From the NCBI RefSeq assembly GCF_001457455.1, contig NZ_LN831026.1:992001-1056000 (forward strand): 64,000 nucleotides of DNA, read 5' to 3'. Every line of letters starts with the position of its first letter. The first letter of the stretch is position 1. Both the position numbers and the translations under genes were made by a program. This DNA is from Corynebacterium diphtheriae (GTDB taxonomy: Bacteria > Actinomycetota > Actinomycetes > Mycobacteriales > Mycobacteriaceae). The notes beneath the pieces are model-generated. The model was given only the letters and a program-made list of their open reading frames with translations, was not told the origin of the DNA and searched no databases. Below, piece by piece: positions 18,481 to 27,951 of the stretch.

Positions 18481-19404
18481 ATGAGCAACCATCACCATGA
18501 CCACCATAACCACCATGACCATCACCACGGAGCACCGTCGAGTAGCCGTGCTTTGTTGCTGGTTGCCGGCCTTACATTCGCCTTCTTCATTGTTGAGCTC
18601 GTCGGTGGTGCACTAGCCAAATCTTTGGCTTTGATGTCTGATGCCCTGCATATGCTGTCAGACTCCACGGGACTTATCATCGCACTTATTGCGGTTGTGA
18701 TTGGGCGGAGAAAGGCTACGTCGCAAGCAACCTATGGATATAAACGCATTGAAGTTTTAGCAGCCTTGGTCAATGCTTTATCCGTTACCTTTATTACTGG
18801 GTGGATTGTCCTCGAGGCTATCCGCAGGCTTTCATCGCATACTGTGATCGATACGAGAACCACAATGGTTATTGCCATAATCGGACTCGTATTCAACATA
18901 GTGGGGGCGGTGGTCCTTCATGGACACAGCCATGAAGGGGTTAACGTCAAAGGCGCTTACCTTCATATTTTGGTGGACCTGGGAGGCTCGGTCGCGGTCA
19001 TCGTTTCGTCGTTGCTGATTATGACTACAGGCTGGATGTGGTGCGATACGGCTGTGTCGGTATTGCTCGCAGTAATAATTTTGCCGCGTTCCTTGTCCTT
19101 AGTTCGTTCTACGCTGGGTATTTTGATGGAACGAGTTCCCAAGACTGTCGATGTTGAGACAATTCGATCACGGATTGCGCAAATTGATGGAGTAGGCGGC
19201 GTTCACGACGTTCATGTTTGGTCAATTGATGGACAACAAGACATAGCAACGGTCCACGTTGTGGTCGATGAGAACGTCAACGTTAAAGATTGCACGACTC
19301 TAGATCGGATACAAAAAGTCTTTCACGATGCAGGCATTGACCATGTCACAGTGCAGCTGGAACATGATACGCACATGAGTCATGAGTTACCTTGCCAACA
19401 TTAG
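18481..19404 (+). CDS. Cation diffusion facilitator (Zn/Co/Cd exporter, CzcD/ZitB type)
   Basis: Inner-membrane metal/proton antiporter. A His-rich N-terminus (residues about 4-16, alternating His, Asp and Asn) is followed by six hydrophobic segments. MSDALHMLSDS in helix 2 and the His/Asp pair in HILVDLGGSVAVI in helix 5 form the usual metal site; a cytoplasmic ferredoxin-like domain ends the protein (GGVHDVHVWSIDGQQDIATVHVVV). ATG 18481 is chosen because the -10 box leads to a leaderless start there; an upstream in-frame ATG at 18454 overlaps the inverted repeat. 307 aa. Confidence 0.9.
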   Translation: MSNHHHDHHNHHDHHHGAPSSSRALLLVAGLTFAFFIVELVGGALAKSLALMSDALHMLSDSTGLIIALIAVVIGRRKATSQATYGYKRIEVLAALVNALSVTFITGWIVLEAIRRLSSHTVIDTRTTMVIAIIGLVFNIVGAVVLHGHSHEGVNVKGAYLHILVDLGGSVAVIVSSLLIMTTGWMWCDTAVSVLLAVIILPRSLSLVRSTLGILMERVPKTVDVETIRSRIAQIDGVGGVHDVHVWSIDGQQDIATVHVVVDENVNVKDCTTLDRIQKVFHDAGIDHVTVQLEHDTHMSHELPCQH

Positions 19405-19456
19405 TGTGAGGGGAACCAAACACCTGTGAGCGAGATTCCGCGTTAGTATCAAAGGC

Positions 19457-21265
19457 ATGGGTTTTTCTACTCCAAGCTACGACCTGATTTATCTGTTCAA
19501 CCGGATCGATCGAGGCGATTTGCAACTTCCGGATTTCCAGCGCGAATATCGCTGGGATGTCGATAGAATTCGAGCGCTGCTCGTTACTGTTTTGCGCGGA
19601 TACCCTATGGGCTCGATTATGGCCTTGGATACCCGTGGGGAAGAGATGCGGTTTAGACCACGGCCACTTTTTGGTGCCCCAGATACTGGAATGGCACCTG
19701 GACTTTTGCTTCTCGACGGCCAACAGCGCCTGACAACGCTGTACCAATGCCTTACCGGCGACGGCTTGGTGGAGTCAGTTGATTTTAGAAATAAAAAGAT
19801 CAAACGACGTTTCTTCGTAGATATTCAAAAGGCTGTTTCAGCTGAGGTAATGCCTGATGAGGCCGTCATTTCTGTAGACCAGCACGGTGATGTGAAATCA
19901 CACTTTGCCAAGAATGACATTCCACGGTTAGCAACCGAAGAGGACATGTTGCGTCACCAGTGCATGCCAGTGTCATCGCTTTTGCAAAATCGCGGCACGG
20001 ATATGCTTTTCGACCTCGCGCAAAATGCGGAACCAGATGCACGCGAGCGGATCAAGAACTTCCACAACACTGTTCTTAAGCCTGTAGTGCGGTATTCAGT
20101 GCCAATGGTTCGATTGGATCGTGAGACTGCTCAAGAAGGCGTTGGTTCAATCTTCGCAGCTGCAAACTCCAGTGGGCTGCAGATGGATGTATTCGAACTA
20201 CTCACATCGCTTTTCGCTGCACAAGACCCTGACTTTGATTTCCGTGCGGACTGGCACAAAACCGAAGAAGTACTCAGACAGTTCCCAGCGCTTGACCAGA
20301 TCGGCCAAACCGAATTCCTCACCGCAGTCGCGTTATACGTCACCGCAGTAAAAGGACACGCTAGTGGCCACCGCGAGGACATCCTGAAACTCAGCGTCGC
20401 CGACTACCAATACGCGGCACCTTTGATTCGAGCAGCTTTCCATGAAGCCGCGCACTATATGCGTGAGCGATGCATCATGAGCATCAAGCAGGTGCCTTAT
20501 AGCGCGCAGCTTATCCCACTCACAGTAATCATCGCGTTATTAGCACGTGATCCGAAAAACATGTCACATAAAGACAGCTGGGATCGTTTGAACCAATGGT
20601 TCTGGTGCGGCGTTTTTGGCGAACTTTATGGATCGCCAGCGTTGGCAGTCCGAATGGGAGTAGACGTAGATGAGGTCACCCGCTGGATCGATGATGCCAA
20701 CAACCCGAGCCCGAGCGTCGAAAAGCCACAGTCGATCCGAGACGCTCGATTCGTTGAATCCCGACTTCTTAGCGCCTGCCCAGAATCCGGATTATATAAA
20801 GGCATCTATGCGCTGCTGATGGGACGTGGTGCCCGTGACTTCCGTACCGGTATGGCATTTGATCACACGAACTTTGAACAGCTAGGAGTTCACTTCCGAC
20901 CAGTATTCCCAGAAAGCTGGTGCGAAGAACACGGAATCAATCTAGTACTGAGCTCATCAGTACTCAACCGCACCCCGATGGGGCGCCGCACGCACGTCAT
21001 GGTCGAGGGCGCTTCGCCAGCACGCTATCTGGTTCGCCTACAGTCAAAGTCTCTCATGGATGATGCTGAGTTCGATCAAGTTCTTGCCACTCACTTGGCA
21101 GATCCTCATGCACTATTCGCCGGTCAAGCAGAGGAGTTTTTCAGCGATCGCCGCAGCAAATTCCTCACCATGATCGAAGAAGCCATGGGAACAGCCGCAA
21201 TTCGTGACGTCGACGAAGGCGATCTTACCGCTGGCGAGGAAGGTCCACTGGCCTTTGAGAAGTAA
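19457..21265 (+). CDS. DUF262 domain protein, GmrSD-like
   Basis: The N-terminal DUF262 domain is clear: LPDFQREYRWDVDRIRALLVTVLRGYPMGSIM (about residues 23-55) and LLLDGQQRLTTLYQ (about 80-93), the ParB/sulfiredoxin-like NTP-binding motifs of GmrS. The C-terminal part (about 450-550) resembles the DUF1524 HNH domain of GmrD, with FPESWCEEHGI and SSVLNRTP, but where the family has HHIFP this protein has RPVFP, so the catalytic His may be lost. GmrSD proteins cut modified DNA; this one may bind rather than cut. 602 aa. Its end overlaps the next gene. No methylase or other defence gene is adjacent. Confidence 0.75.
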   Translation: MGFSTPSYDLIYLFNRIDRGDLQLPDFQREYRWDVDRIRALLVTVLRGYPMGSIMALDTRGEEMRFRPRPLFGAPDTGMAPGLLLLDGQQRLTTLYQCLTGDGLVESVDFRNKKIKRRFFVDIQKAVSAEVMPDEAVISVDQHGDVKSHFAKNDIPRLATEEDMLRHQCMPVSSLLQNRGTDMLFDLAQNAEPDARERIKNFHNTVLKPVVRYSVPMVRLDRETAQEGVGSIFAAANSSGLQMDVFELLTSLFAAQDPDFDFRADWHKTEEVLRQFPALDQIGQTEFLTAVALYVTAVKGHASGHREDILKLSVADYQYAAPLIRAAFHEAAHYMRERCIMSIKQVPYSAQLIPLTVIIALLARDPKNMSHKDSWDRLNQWFWCGVFGELYGSPALAVRMGVDVDEVTRWIDDANNPSPSVEKPQSIRDARFVESRLLSACPESGLYKGIYALLMGRGARDFRTGMAFDHTNFEQLGVHFRPVFPESWCEEHGINLVLSSSVLNRTPMGRRTHVMVEGASPARYLVRLQSKSLMDDAEFDQVLATHLADPHALFAGQAEEFFSDRRSKFLTMIEEAMGTAAIRDVDEGDLTAGEEGPLAFEK

Positions 21266-22802
21266 GGCATCACGGACCTGGATAGCCACACTTGCCGTTA
21301 TTATAAGTGTGGCTATTGCCATGGGAACAAGCGGATGCACCGTGGATACCTCGCGCCGGGATAAAGTGCGAATGGCTTTGCCTCACGCCGAGCTCGAACA
21401 AGCGCGAATGGATAACCTTACGCGTCACGTGGCACAGAATTTTTTGAGAGAGCCACAGGTGGTGGGTGAACCCAATGATTCAGGCGTCGCAGTTTCGCAG
21501 TTGTTGTTCGAAAAGTCGGATACGGTCGTGATTTCAGACCGTGAGATTCACCACCAGCTGCGGGCGGCGTCGATAGCTGTGGTCGCTCATGCGCCGATGC
21601 TTCTTATGAACGATACTGATCGTGATGCGGTTCAAGCAGAAATCGGTCGGCTGGGTGCTCGCTATATTTTGGCCATTGGTGATGTGGGCCTGCCAAAGAC
21701 CACCGGAAACGTTAAAGTCATTCCAGATTCTGGTTCTTTGACAGCTTTGGGAAAGCTCACGTCTTTGCAGTTTCGCACCCAGCGTATCGACGTCTCCAAT
21801 GCGCTTTCCGCTGTCTCTCGGTTGGATGGGACGCATCCCATGTGGTTGCTGACTAATCGGCAAGAAAAAGTGCAGTCGAGTCCAAGTGATGGGGAAGTAT
21901 CAGCTTTTCCAGTGCAGTCGAGGCGCGATGCTGGTGCAGCTCCGCAAGTGATCGCTACTCAGGAATCTGGCATTGCGGCAGTTGCTACTGCGCGTTCTTA
22001 TGGCGCATCGGTGACCGTCATGCGTTTTCCGGATCCGCGGCTTAATGTGGAATCAATGCGGGCGGTTGCTGGGCTTTCCGATCAGCCGCTCATTGCTTTG
22101 GGCTCACAGTTTGGAACGTCACAGCAGCTCAGTGAAAGAATCGAGTTGGGTGAACGTGCGCCGTTAGCACTTCCGAACAAGACCGGTCTTGTTTTTGCTC
22201 TGCGTACTCTAAGAGCGCGATACCTTAATGATTCCTATGTATCTAAGCGTGCGGATATTCCTTATGGGGCGAATTATGTGCGTACCATTGCGCGTCCGTT
22301 GTCCTCGCAAGATCAACAGGACTGGAAAGCATGGGCCGATGCAATCAACGCGCAAGATGGATTTGTCTTTATCGAAATAGATGCGGTTCATCGCGATGCT
22401 GATGAGATTCTTGATTCGGTCGAGGAAATCGTTTCTCAGCCATCAATTGGGGTGATTTTGAGGAATGCAGCTCAGGTTTGTGCACGATCTCCTCAATCAC
22501 GCCAAAGGATTGCAGATCGCCTCATGCATTGGAATAGCGAAGTTATTAATCACAATGGCGATCAGCTAGGCGTGGTTCTTGAAGGGGTAGACATCCTCCG
22601 AGGCGGTGTATGTGGAATTTCTCCCCAAGAGCTTATGGGTTTGGGATTGGCAATTTTGCCTGCTCGTGGAGAACATTTAGGCGGAGACGCGACCGTGAAC
22701 AGTCAGTTATATTGGGATGATTGGTTCGTCGCCGAACGTGAATCATTCCAACCCACTGGCACATTAAGATCCCCCCGACTTGGGTTAATAATTCGCGACT
22801 AA
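21255..22802 (+). CDS. Lipoprotein with cell-wall-binding-repeat-like (CWB2-like) segments
   Basis: A hydrophobic signal (TWIATLAVIISVAIAMG) ends in a lipobox TSGC, so the protein should be anchored on the outer face of the membrane. The body has segments like SDTVVISDREIHHQLRAASIAVVAHAPMLLMN followed by LGARYILAIGDVGLP, which resemble CWB2 repeats (drop of hydrophobic strand, A-x-A helix, PLL, then VYIxGG). The rest is not recognised. Start at TTG 21255, with GGAAGG upstream, is preferred; GTG 21204 in the same frame lacks a ribosome site. It overlaps the DUF262 gene by 11 nt, so the two are probably co-expressed. Confidence 0.65.
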   Translation: MRSKASRTWIATLAVIISVAIAMGTSGCTVDTSRRDKVRMALPHAELEQARMDNLTRHVAQNFLREPQVVGEPNDSGVAVSQLLFEKSDTVVISDREIHHQLRAASIAVVAHAPMLLMNDTDRDAVQAEIGRLGARYILAIGDVGLPKTTGNVKVIPDSGSLTALGKLTSLQFRTQRIDVSNALSAVSRLDGTHPMWLLTNRQEKVQSSPSDGEVSAFPVQSRRDAGAAPQVIATQESGIAAVATARSYGASVTVMRFPDPRLNVESMRAVAGLSDQPLIALGSQFGTSQQLSERIELGERAPLALPNKTGLVFALRTLRARYLNDSYVSKRADIPYGANYVRTIARPLSSQDQQDWKAWADAINAQDGFVFIEIDAVHRDADEILDSVEEIVSQPSIGVILRNAAQVCARSPQSRQRIADRLMHWNSEVINHNGDQLGVVLEGVDILRGGVCGISPQELMGLGLAILPARGEHLGGDATVNSQLYWDDWFVAERESFQPTGTLRSPRLGLIIRD

Positions 22803-22857
22803 CTGCATTATTTGCCCTAATTCTGTCATGCACTAGGTGAGTTTCCGCAGTCTCGTT

Positions 22858-22964
22858 TACACTGTGTTGCAGTCGCGCGCCAGTGAGCAGGCGCGGACCC
22901 ATTGCTATCTGACGCGGTCGTGCCAGATAGGGGTGGACATGCGGATAATTTCCAGGAGAATATC
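22858..22964 (+). promoter_or_regulatory. serA promoter and leader
   Basis: TACACT (22858-22863) is a likely -10, giving a leader of about 95 nt. The leader holds a hairpin CTATCTG (22905-22911) / CAGATAG (22924-22930) and AGGAG 7 nt before the GTG. No T-run follows the hairpin. This is one of the few genes here with a long leader. Confidence 0.5.
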
Positions 22965-24560
22965 GTGAGCCAGAATGGCCGTCCTGTCGTCCTAATTGCA
23001 GACAAACTCGCGCAGTCAACTGTTGATGCGCTCGGAGATGCCGTGGAGGTGCGCTGGGTCGATGGTCCAAATCGCGCAGAGCTGCTTGCAGCGGTTCCAG
23101 AGGCTGACGCACTTCTTGTTCGTTCCGCTACCACCGTAGATGAAGAAGTCCTCAATGCGGCGACCAACCTTAAGATTGTCGGTCGCGCTGGTGTTGGCTT
23201 GGACAATGTTGATATTGCCACCGCGACTGATAAGGGGGTGATGGTGGCAAATGCCCCAACCTCCAATATTCATTCTGCGTGTGAGCATGCTATTTCGTTG
23301 TTGCTTTCTACTGCACGTCAGATTCCTGCAGCAGATAAAACGCTTCGTGTTGGCGAATGGAAGCGTTCTTCGTTCAAAGGTGTGGAAATTTTTGGCAAGA
23401 CCGTTGGTATTGTCGGATTTGGCCATATTGGTCAGCTTTTTGCGCAACGCCTCGCAGCATTTGAGGCGACTATCATTGCGTACGATCCTTACGCTAATCC
23501 AGCGCGTGCTGCGCAGTTGGGTGTAGAGCTTGTGGATCTAGAATCGCTCATGCAGCGTGCGGATTTTGTCACCATCCACTTGCCTAAGACTGCAGAAACT
23601 GCTGGCATGTTCAATGCCGAGTTGTTGGCTAAGTCCAAACAGGGGCAGATTATTATCAATGCGGCACGTGGCGGGCTTGTCGACGAGCAAGCGCTCGCCG
23701 ATGCTATTGACGCTGGCCGGATTCGTGGCGCTGGTTTCGATGTTTTTGCAACTGAGCCATGCACAGATTCGCCACTGTTTAACCGTCCAGAGGTTGTGGT
23801 TACTCCGCATTTGGGTGCTTCAACTGTAGAAGCGCAGGATCGTGCCGGTACGGATGTTGCCGCATCTGTTCTCAAGGCCTTGGCAGGCGAGTTTGTCCCA
23901 GATGCAGTGAATGTTTCGGGCGGACGCGTTGGCGAAGAAGTTGCTTTGTGGCTTGATTTGGCTCGCAAGCTTGGCGTGGTTGCTGGCAAGCTTTTGGATA
24001 AGGCTCCAGTAGCTGTTGAAGTTGAGGCTCGCGGCGAGCTATCGACGGAAAACATCGATGTCCTAGGTCTGTCGGCATTGCGTGGCGTCTTCTCTTCGTT
24101 TATTGAAGAACCAGTTACGTTTGTCAATGCCCCGCGTATTGCAGAAGAGCGTGGCGTAAAGCTGGATGTTACTACTGCGTCCGAATCCCTTACACACCGT
24201 TCTGTGCTTGAGGTCTGTGTGATTGGAGCCGATGGTTCTAAAGAATCCGTCATTGGTGCTTTGACCGGCCTCAATCATGTGGAAAAGATTGTTCGCATTA
24301 ACAAGCGTGGTTTGGATCTTCGTGCTCAAGGATTCAATGTGTACTTCCAGTACACCGACACTCCTGGTGCTCTAGGCAAGGTTGGCACAGCATTGGGTGC
24401 TCAGGGGTTCAATATTGACGCGGCTGCTTTGTCTCAGGATTCTGAAGGCGATGGCGCCACGTTGGTGCTTCGTGTTGACAAGCCTATTCCAGATGCATTG
24501 GTCGAAGAGATCGCTGCCGGAATTGGTGCAGAAGCCTTCGCTGTCGACTTTGATGCCTAA
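22965..24560 (+). CDS. serA: D-3-phosphoglycerate dehydrogenase
   Basis: First enzyme of serine synthesis, NAD-dependent. Substrate domain, then the Rossmann motif GIVGFGHIGQ (about 150-160), catalytic Arg in NAARGGLVDE, Glu and His in VVVTPHLGAS, then the ASB intervening domain and a C-terminal ACT domain (NVYFQYTDTPGALGKVG, about 455-531). The long actinobacterial form is serine-inhibited. GTG 22965 gives MSQNGRPVVLIADKLAQSTV, which matches C. glutamicum SerA; AGGAG lies 7 nt upstream. 531 aa. A strong terminator follows. Confidence 0.96.
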   Translation: MSQNGRPVVLIADKLAQSTVDALGDAVEVRWVDGPNRAELLAAVPEADALLVRSATTVDEEVLNAATNLKIVGRAGVGLDNVDIATATDKGVMVANAPTSNIHSACEHAISLLLSTARQIPAADKTLRVGEWKRSSFKGVEIFGKTVGIVGFGHIGQLFAQRLAAFEATIIAYDPYANPARAAQLGVELVDLESLMQRADFVTIHLPKTAETAGMFNAELLAKSKQGQIIINAARGGLVDEQALADAIDAGRIRGAGFDVFATEPCTDSPLFNRPEVVVTPHLGASTVEAQDRAGTDVAASVLKALAGEFVPDAVNVSGGRVGEEVALWLDLARKLGVVAGKLLDKAPVAVEVEARGELSTENIDVLGLSALRGVFSSFIEEPVTFVNAPRIAEERGVKLDVTTASESLTHRSVLEVCVIGADGSKESVIGALTGLNHVEKIVRINKRGLDLRAQGFNVYFQYTDTPGALGKVGTALGAQGFNIDAAALSQDSEGDGATLVLRVDKPIPDALVEEIAAGIGAEAFAVDFDA

Positions 24561-24577
24561 TTTATACACCGACGTTC

Positions 24578-24623
24578 AACGGACCTTTCCCCCTAAAAGT
24601 ACTGGGGGAAAGGTCCGTTTGTG
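24578..24623 (+). terminator. serA terminator
   Basis: AACGGACCTTTCCCCC (24578-24593) and its complement GGGGGAAAGGTCCGTT (24604-24619) form a perfect 16-bp stem with a 10-nt loop, followed by TGTG. Confidence 0.88.
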
Positions 24624-24701
24624 CTTTGGCGTCAGTTTTTGGGGATCGGTCTGCTACACTCGGGTACAAAGTTCACATAGTGGGAAGTGAGGTTCCATAA
24701 T

Positions 24702-25721
24702 ATGAAACTAGCTGTTATTGGTGGCGATGGCATTGGCCCAGAGGTTACTGCAGAAGCTCTGAAGGTGCTCAATGCGGTACGCGATGACATTGAAGTCACC
24801 GATTATGACCTCGGCGCACGCCGTTACCTGCGCAACGGTGAACTTCTCGCAGATGCTGATTTGGTATCTTTACGCGAACATGATGCTATTTTGCTGGGGG
24901 CAATCGGGGCACCAGGCGAGGTTCCACCAGGAGTGTTGGAGCGTGGATTGCTGTTGAAAATGCGCTTCGCATTGGATCATCATGTGAATCTGCGACCTTC
25001 TAAGCTGTATCCCACAGCGACGTCGCCGTTGGCTAATCCTGGCGATATCGATTTTGTGGTGGTCCGTGAGGGTACTGAGGGTCTTTATTGTGGCAATGGC
25101 GGTACTTTGCGTGAGGGGACGCCGCATGAAATAGCGTCGGAGGTTTCCCAAAACACTCGCTACGGTGTGGAACGAGTTGTGCGCGATGCTTTTGAGCGCG
25201 CTCAAAACCGCAAAAAGCACCTTACGCTGGTGCATAAAACCAATGTTCTTGTTAATGCTGGTGGTTTGTGGCAGCGTACCGTCAATGAGATTGCCACTGA
25301 GTATCCAGAGGTTACAGTCGATTACAACCACATTGATGCTGCAACTATTTATATGGTCACGGACCCCAGTCGCTATGACGTTATTGTGACCGATAATTTG
25401 TTTGGAGACATCCTCACCGACCTTGCTGGTGCGGTAACGGGTGGTATCGGTTTAGCGGCTTCGGGCAACATTGATGCCACTGGTGTGAATCCTTCAATGT
25501 TTGAGCCTGTTCATGGTTCGGCCCCAGACATTGCGGGTCAGGGGATTGCTGATCCTACTGCTGCTATTTTGTCGGCGGCGATGTTACTGCGTCATGTGGG
25601 CGATGAGTCTAATGCCCAGCGCATTGAAGCGGCGGTAACCTATGATGTTGCAGAGCGGCCTGCTGGACCGGTTAAGACTGTCGAGGTGGGTGATCGGATC
25701 GTTGCTGCATTGCAACGGTAA
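24702..25721 (+). CDS. leuB: 3-isopropylmalate dehydrogenase
   Basis: Oxidative decarboxylation in leucine synthesis, NAD- and Mg-dependent. Starts [15 protein letters not shown]; later [18 protein letters not shown], the substrate/metal motif [25 protein letters not shown] and [14 protein letters not shown]. 339 aa, normal. ATG 24702 fits the family; the frame opens 15 nt earlier. TACACT (24655-24660) is a probable -10. leuC/leuD lie 18 kb further on the same strand with their own regulator. Confidence 0.95.
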   Translation: MKLAVIGGDGIGPEVTAEALKVLNAVRDDIEVTDYDLGARRYLRNGELLADADLVSLREHDAILLGAIGAPGEVPPGVLERGLLLKMRFALDHHVNLRPSKLYPTATSPLANPGDIDFVVVREGTEGLYCGNGGTLREGTPHEIASEVSQNTRYGVERVVRDAFERAQNRKKHLTLVHKTNVLVNAGGLWQRTVNEIATEYPEVTVDYNHIDAATIYMVTDPSRYDVIVTDNLFGDILTDLAGAVTGGIGLAASGNIDATGVNPSMFEPVHGSAPDIAGQGIADPTAAILSAAMLLRHVGDESNAQRIEAAVTYDVAERPAGPVKTVEVGDRIVAALQR

Positions 25722-25739
25722 GGCGTACTCGAGGAGATC

Positions 25740-27348
25740 TCGGGGTTCCTGAGTTGTCAGGAACCCTTTAGTAAACTCGATCCGCAACACATCCGCCATG
25801 TCGTGTCTACTGCTACCATGCGATATGCACCCCGAGGCACTGTAGTAGTGACTCCGAAAGAATCTAATGATTATTGCTTTGTTATTCGCAGTGGGGCAGT
25901 AGATATTTCTAGCGAGGGCGATTCGGATTCTGTGCCGGTTTTGTTGGATCGTCGTGAAGCAGGACGGTGCTTTGGCTATGCCACGATCCTTGGTGATAAT
26001 GCCAGTAGATATCGCATTGAGGTGGTCGAAGATGCGCTGCTTTTAGCGAATCATCGTGATGCATTCCTTGACGTGTGCCGTGCAAACTCGCAGTTTCGAG
26101 ACTTCTTCTCCCATTAGTCTCGCCGTATGCGTAAGGCTGCCCAAGAATTGGCACATCGGGCGACGTCGAAAATGCTAGCTACCCCGTGTGCTGACTTCAT
26201 GTCGCGTGAGCTGGCTGTGGTCTCCGTGTTCGATTCGCTTTACGACGTCGCGCGTGCGATGGATACCAGCGCAGTCTCGGCAGCTATTGTGGTTCGCGGC
26301 GCAACTGTGGTCGGCATAGTGACGGACCGAGATTTTCGTTCCAAAGTAGTTGGAAAAGCACTGTAGGTTGAGCATCCAGTCAGTGAGGTGATGTCGCAAG
26401 AACGCGTTATTGTCTATCCCGATACGCCCGCAAGTCATGCTCATTTGTTGATGACGGAGTACGGTTTTCACCATTTGCCGGTGGTAGAAGAATCGACGCA
26501 TGCGCCAGTTGGAATGGTGGAGTCACGTTCCGTTATGCGCTTGCTCAAAAAGGACCCATTGCTTGTGGGGCGGGATGTAGTTCGAGCGAAAACTGCCGAT
26601 AAGTTGACGCACGTGCGTTCAAGTTCGGTGCTCACTGCCGCCCAGCTGGCTCAACCTGGTGCGCCGGCTCAAAGAAGTCAGTGCACTGCTAAGCGTGACG
26701 GCAGATTCGATTGCTCAGCGATTATGTCAGTTGGCGGAGCAACGCCTTGGTCCACCGCCGGTTCCATACGCATTCGTCGTGGTGGGCTCTCATGGGCGCA
26801 AAGAATTAGGATTTGTTTCCGATCAAGATAATGCACTTGTTATCAGCGACGATTTCCGTGCTGATAGTCATTCGGATTATTTTGCGCAGCTTGGAAATGT
26901 GCTGTGCGAGGAGCTTAATCAAACCGGTCAGATGTACTGCCCAGGAGAGATGATGGCGAGCAATCCGCGCTGCCGGTTGACCTATTTCGCAATGGCGCGA
27001 GACACTACGCGATTGGATTACTGCACCGGAGCCTGATGCATTGCTGTATGCCCAAACATTTTTTGATATGCGCAGCGTGTTTGGTGATCACGGAATGGTA
27101 CGCAGCGTGCACGACTCGGTGAAGCTGTCTCGGAACGCGGCGCTCGTGATCTCGTCGATGCTTTTGATTTTCTTATGATGATTTCTCAACGTCATAACTC
27201 CGAGGCTGTGTTGGTTGGAAACGAACCGTCTTATCATCTCGATCCTGCTGATTTATCCACAATGGATAGGGAACATCTCAAAGACGCTTTCCATAGTATT
27301 AAGTCAATGCAACAAGCCTTTGGGGCTCAATTTCCAATGCAGATGTGA
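25740..27348 (+). pseudogene. Broken cNMP-binding/CBS/nucleotidyltransferase (DUF294-type) gene
   Basis: The pieces, in order, give a cyclic-nucleotide-binding-like domain (25803-26114), paired CBS domains (26127-26580, IVVRGATVVGIVTDRDFR and MVESRSVMRLL), a DUF294 nucleotidyltransferase core (VVGSHGRKELGFVSDQDNALV) and a C-terminal helical part ending at 27348. Lesions: in-frame TAG at 26115 and TAG at 26364, a frameshift near 26650, another near 27010 and another near 27120. No good start codon is present. The intact homologue in corynebacteria is a single protein of about 600 aa. It lies directly after leuB and overlaps the exonuclease remnant by 4 nt, so the original pair was an operon. 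Confidence 0.88.
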
Positions 27349-27598
27349 GGCTATTGGCTGTTGATATGGAAACTACTTCCTTGGATCCGCGTAACGGAAG
27401 CATTGTTGCTATCGGCTGGGTTCCGGTTGAAAATGGCGTGATCATGGTAGTGTCGGCGGGTTACCAGCTTGTTTATGATGTGCAGGCCCAAGAATCAGTA
27501 GGGGATTCAGGTACACCTCACACCATGCAGCGAGTGATGCGTTAGCCTGCGCAGAACTCTATTTGGCGCAACGACATAGGAGTGGATTGCGTGGATAA
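27345..27598 (+). pseudogene. Broken DnaQ-like DEDDh exonuclease
   Basis: From GTG 27345 the frame gives LLAVDMETTSLDPRNGSIVA, the first DEDD motif, and runs to SVGDS near 27505. The C-terminal exonuclease motif HHAASDALACAELYLAQ then appears in another frame (27512-27598). The middle of the catalytic domain, about 100 residues, is missing. So the gene carries an internal deletion with a frameshift at about 27505-27512. The first and last catalytic motifs survive, the centre is gone; it cannot be active. Confidence 0.82.
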
Positions 27599-27779
27599 GC
27601 TATTTCGAGTAGTGCTTTTTGGTGCAGGTTTGTATTACTTATGCACTGCGGTGTGGTGGTGGATTTCGGGGCGAAATGTTGTCATCTCATGGTTGTATAT
27701 CGGAGCGGTAGCTATATTGGTGGCAGGGGCATGGCTTACGCGCCGTTATCAGAAAAAAGATGGTCGCACAATTTGGTGA
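27591..27779 (+). CDS. Small membrane protein, 62 aa
   Basis: GTG 27591 gives MDKLFRVVLFGAGLYYLCTA, two hydrophobic helices (about residues 4-25 and 32-48) and a basic tail RRYQKKDGR. The start overlaps the end of the exonuclease remnant and the end overlaps the next small gene by 20 nt, so it looks like an intact member of a former operon. Function unknown. Confidence 0.6.
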   Translation: MDKLFRVVLFGAGLYYLCTAVWWWISGRNVVISWLYIGAVAILVAGAWLTRRYQKKDGRTIW

Positions 27780-27924
27780 GTTTGGAGAGTTATCTGAGCA
27801 GCAACGAGATACAATTCGTGAACTTAAAGCTGGTGGTCGTGTGGTGGAAGCTGTTCGAAAAACCCGCGTTTGGTACCCGAGTTTGGGGCTAGTTGAGGCT
27901 AAAAAGCTGGTAGACGAGCTTTAG
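27760..27924 (+). CDS. Microprotein resembling the C-terminal domain of ribosomal protein L7/L12
   Basis: ATG 27760 opens a 54-codon frame. The part DTIRELKAGGRVVEAVRKTR followed by GLVEAKKLVDEL matches the L7/L12 C-terminal pattern (I-x-x-L-x-x-G-x-x-x-x-A-[VI]-[KR]-x-x-R, then G-L-x-E-A-K-x-[LF]-V-[DE]). L7/L12 uses this fold to recruit translation GTPases. Stand-alone versions occur in Actinobacteria with no known role. It overlaps the membrane microprotein gene by 20 nt in another frame, which suggests coupled translation. Confidence 0.62.
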   Translation: MVAQFGEFGELSEQQRDTIRELKAGGRVVEAVRKTRVWYPSLGLVEAKKLVDEL

Positions 27925-27951
27925 TCAAGCCCTTATATCGTGGGTGATTGC

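Noticed and set aside
26115..26366. Stop-codon read-through (amber suppression) in the CBS gene
   Set aside because: The same gene has three frameshifts and no start codon, so it is simply broken.
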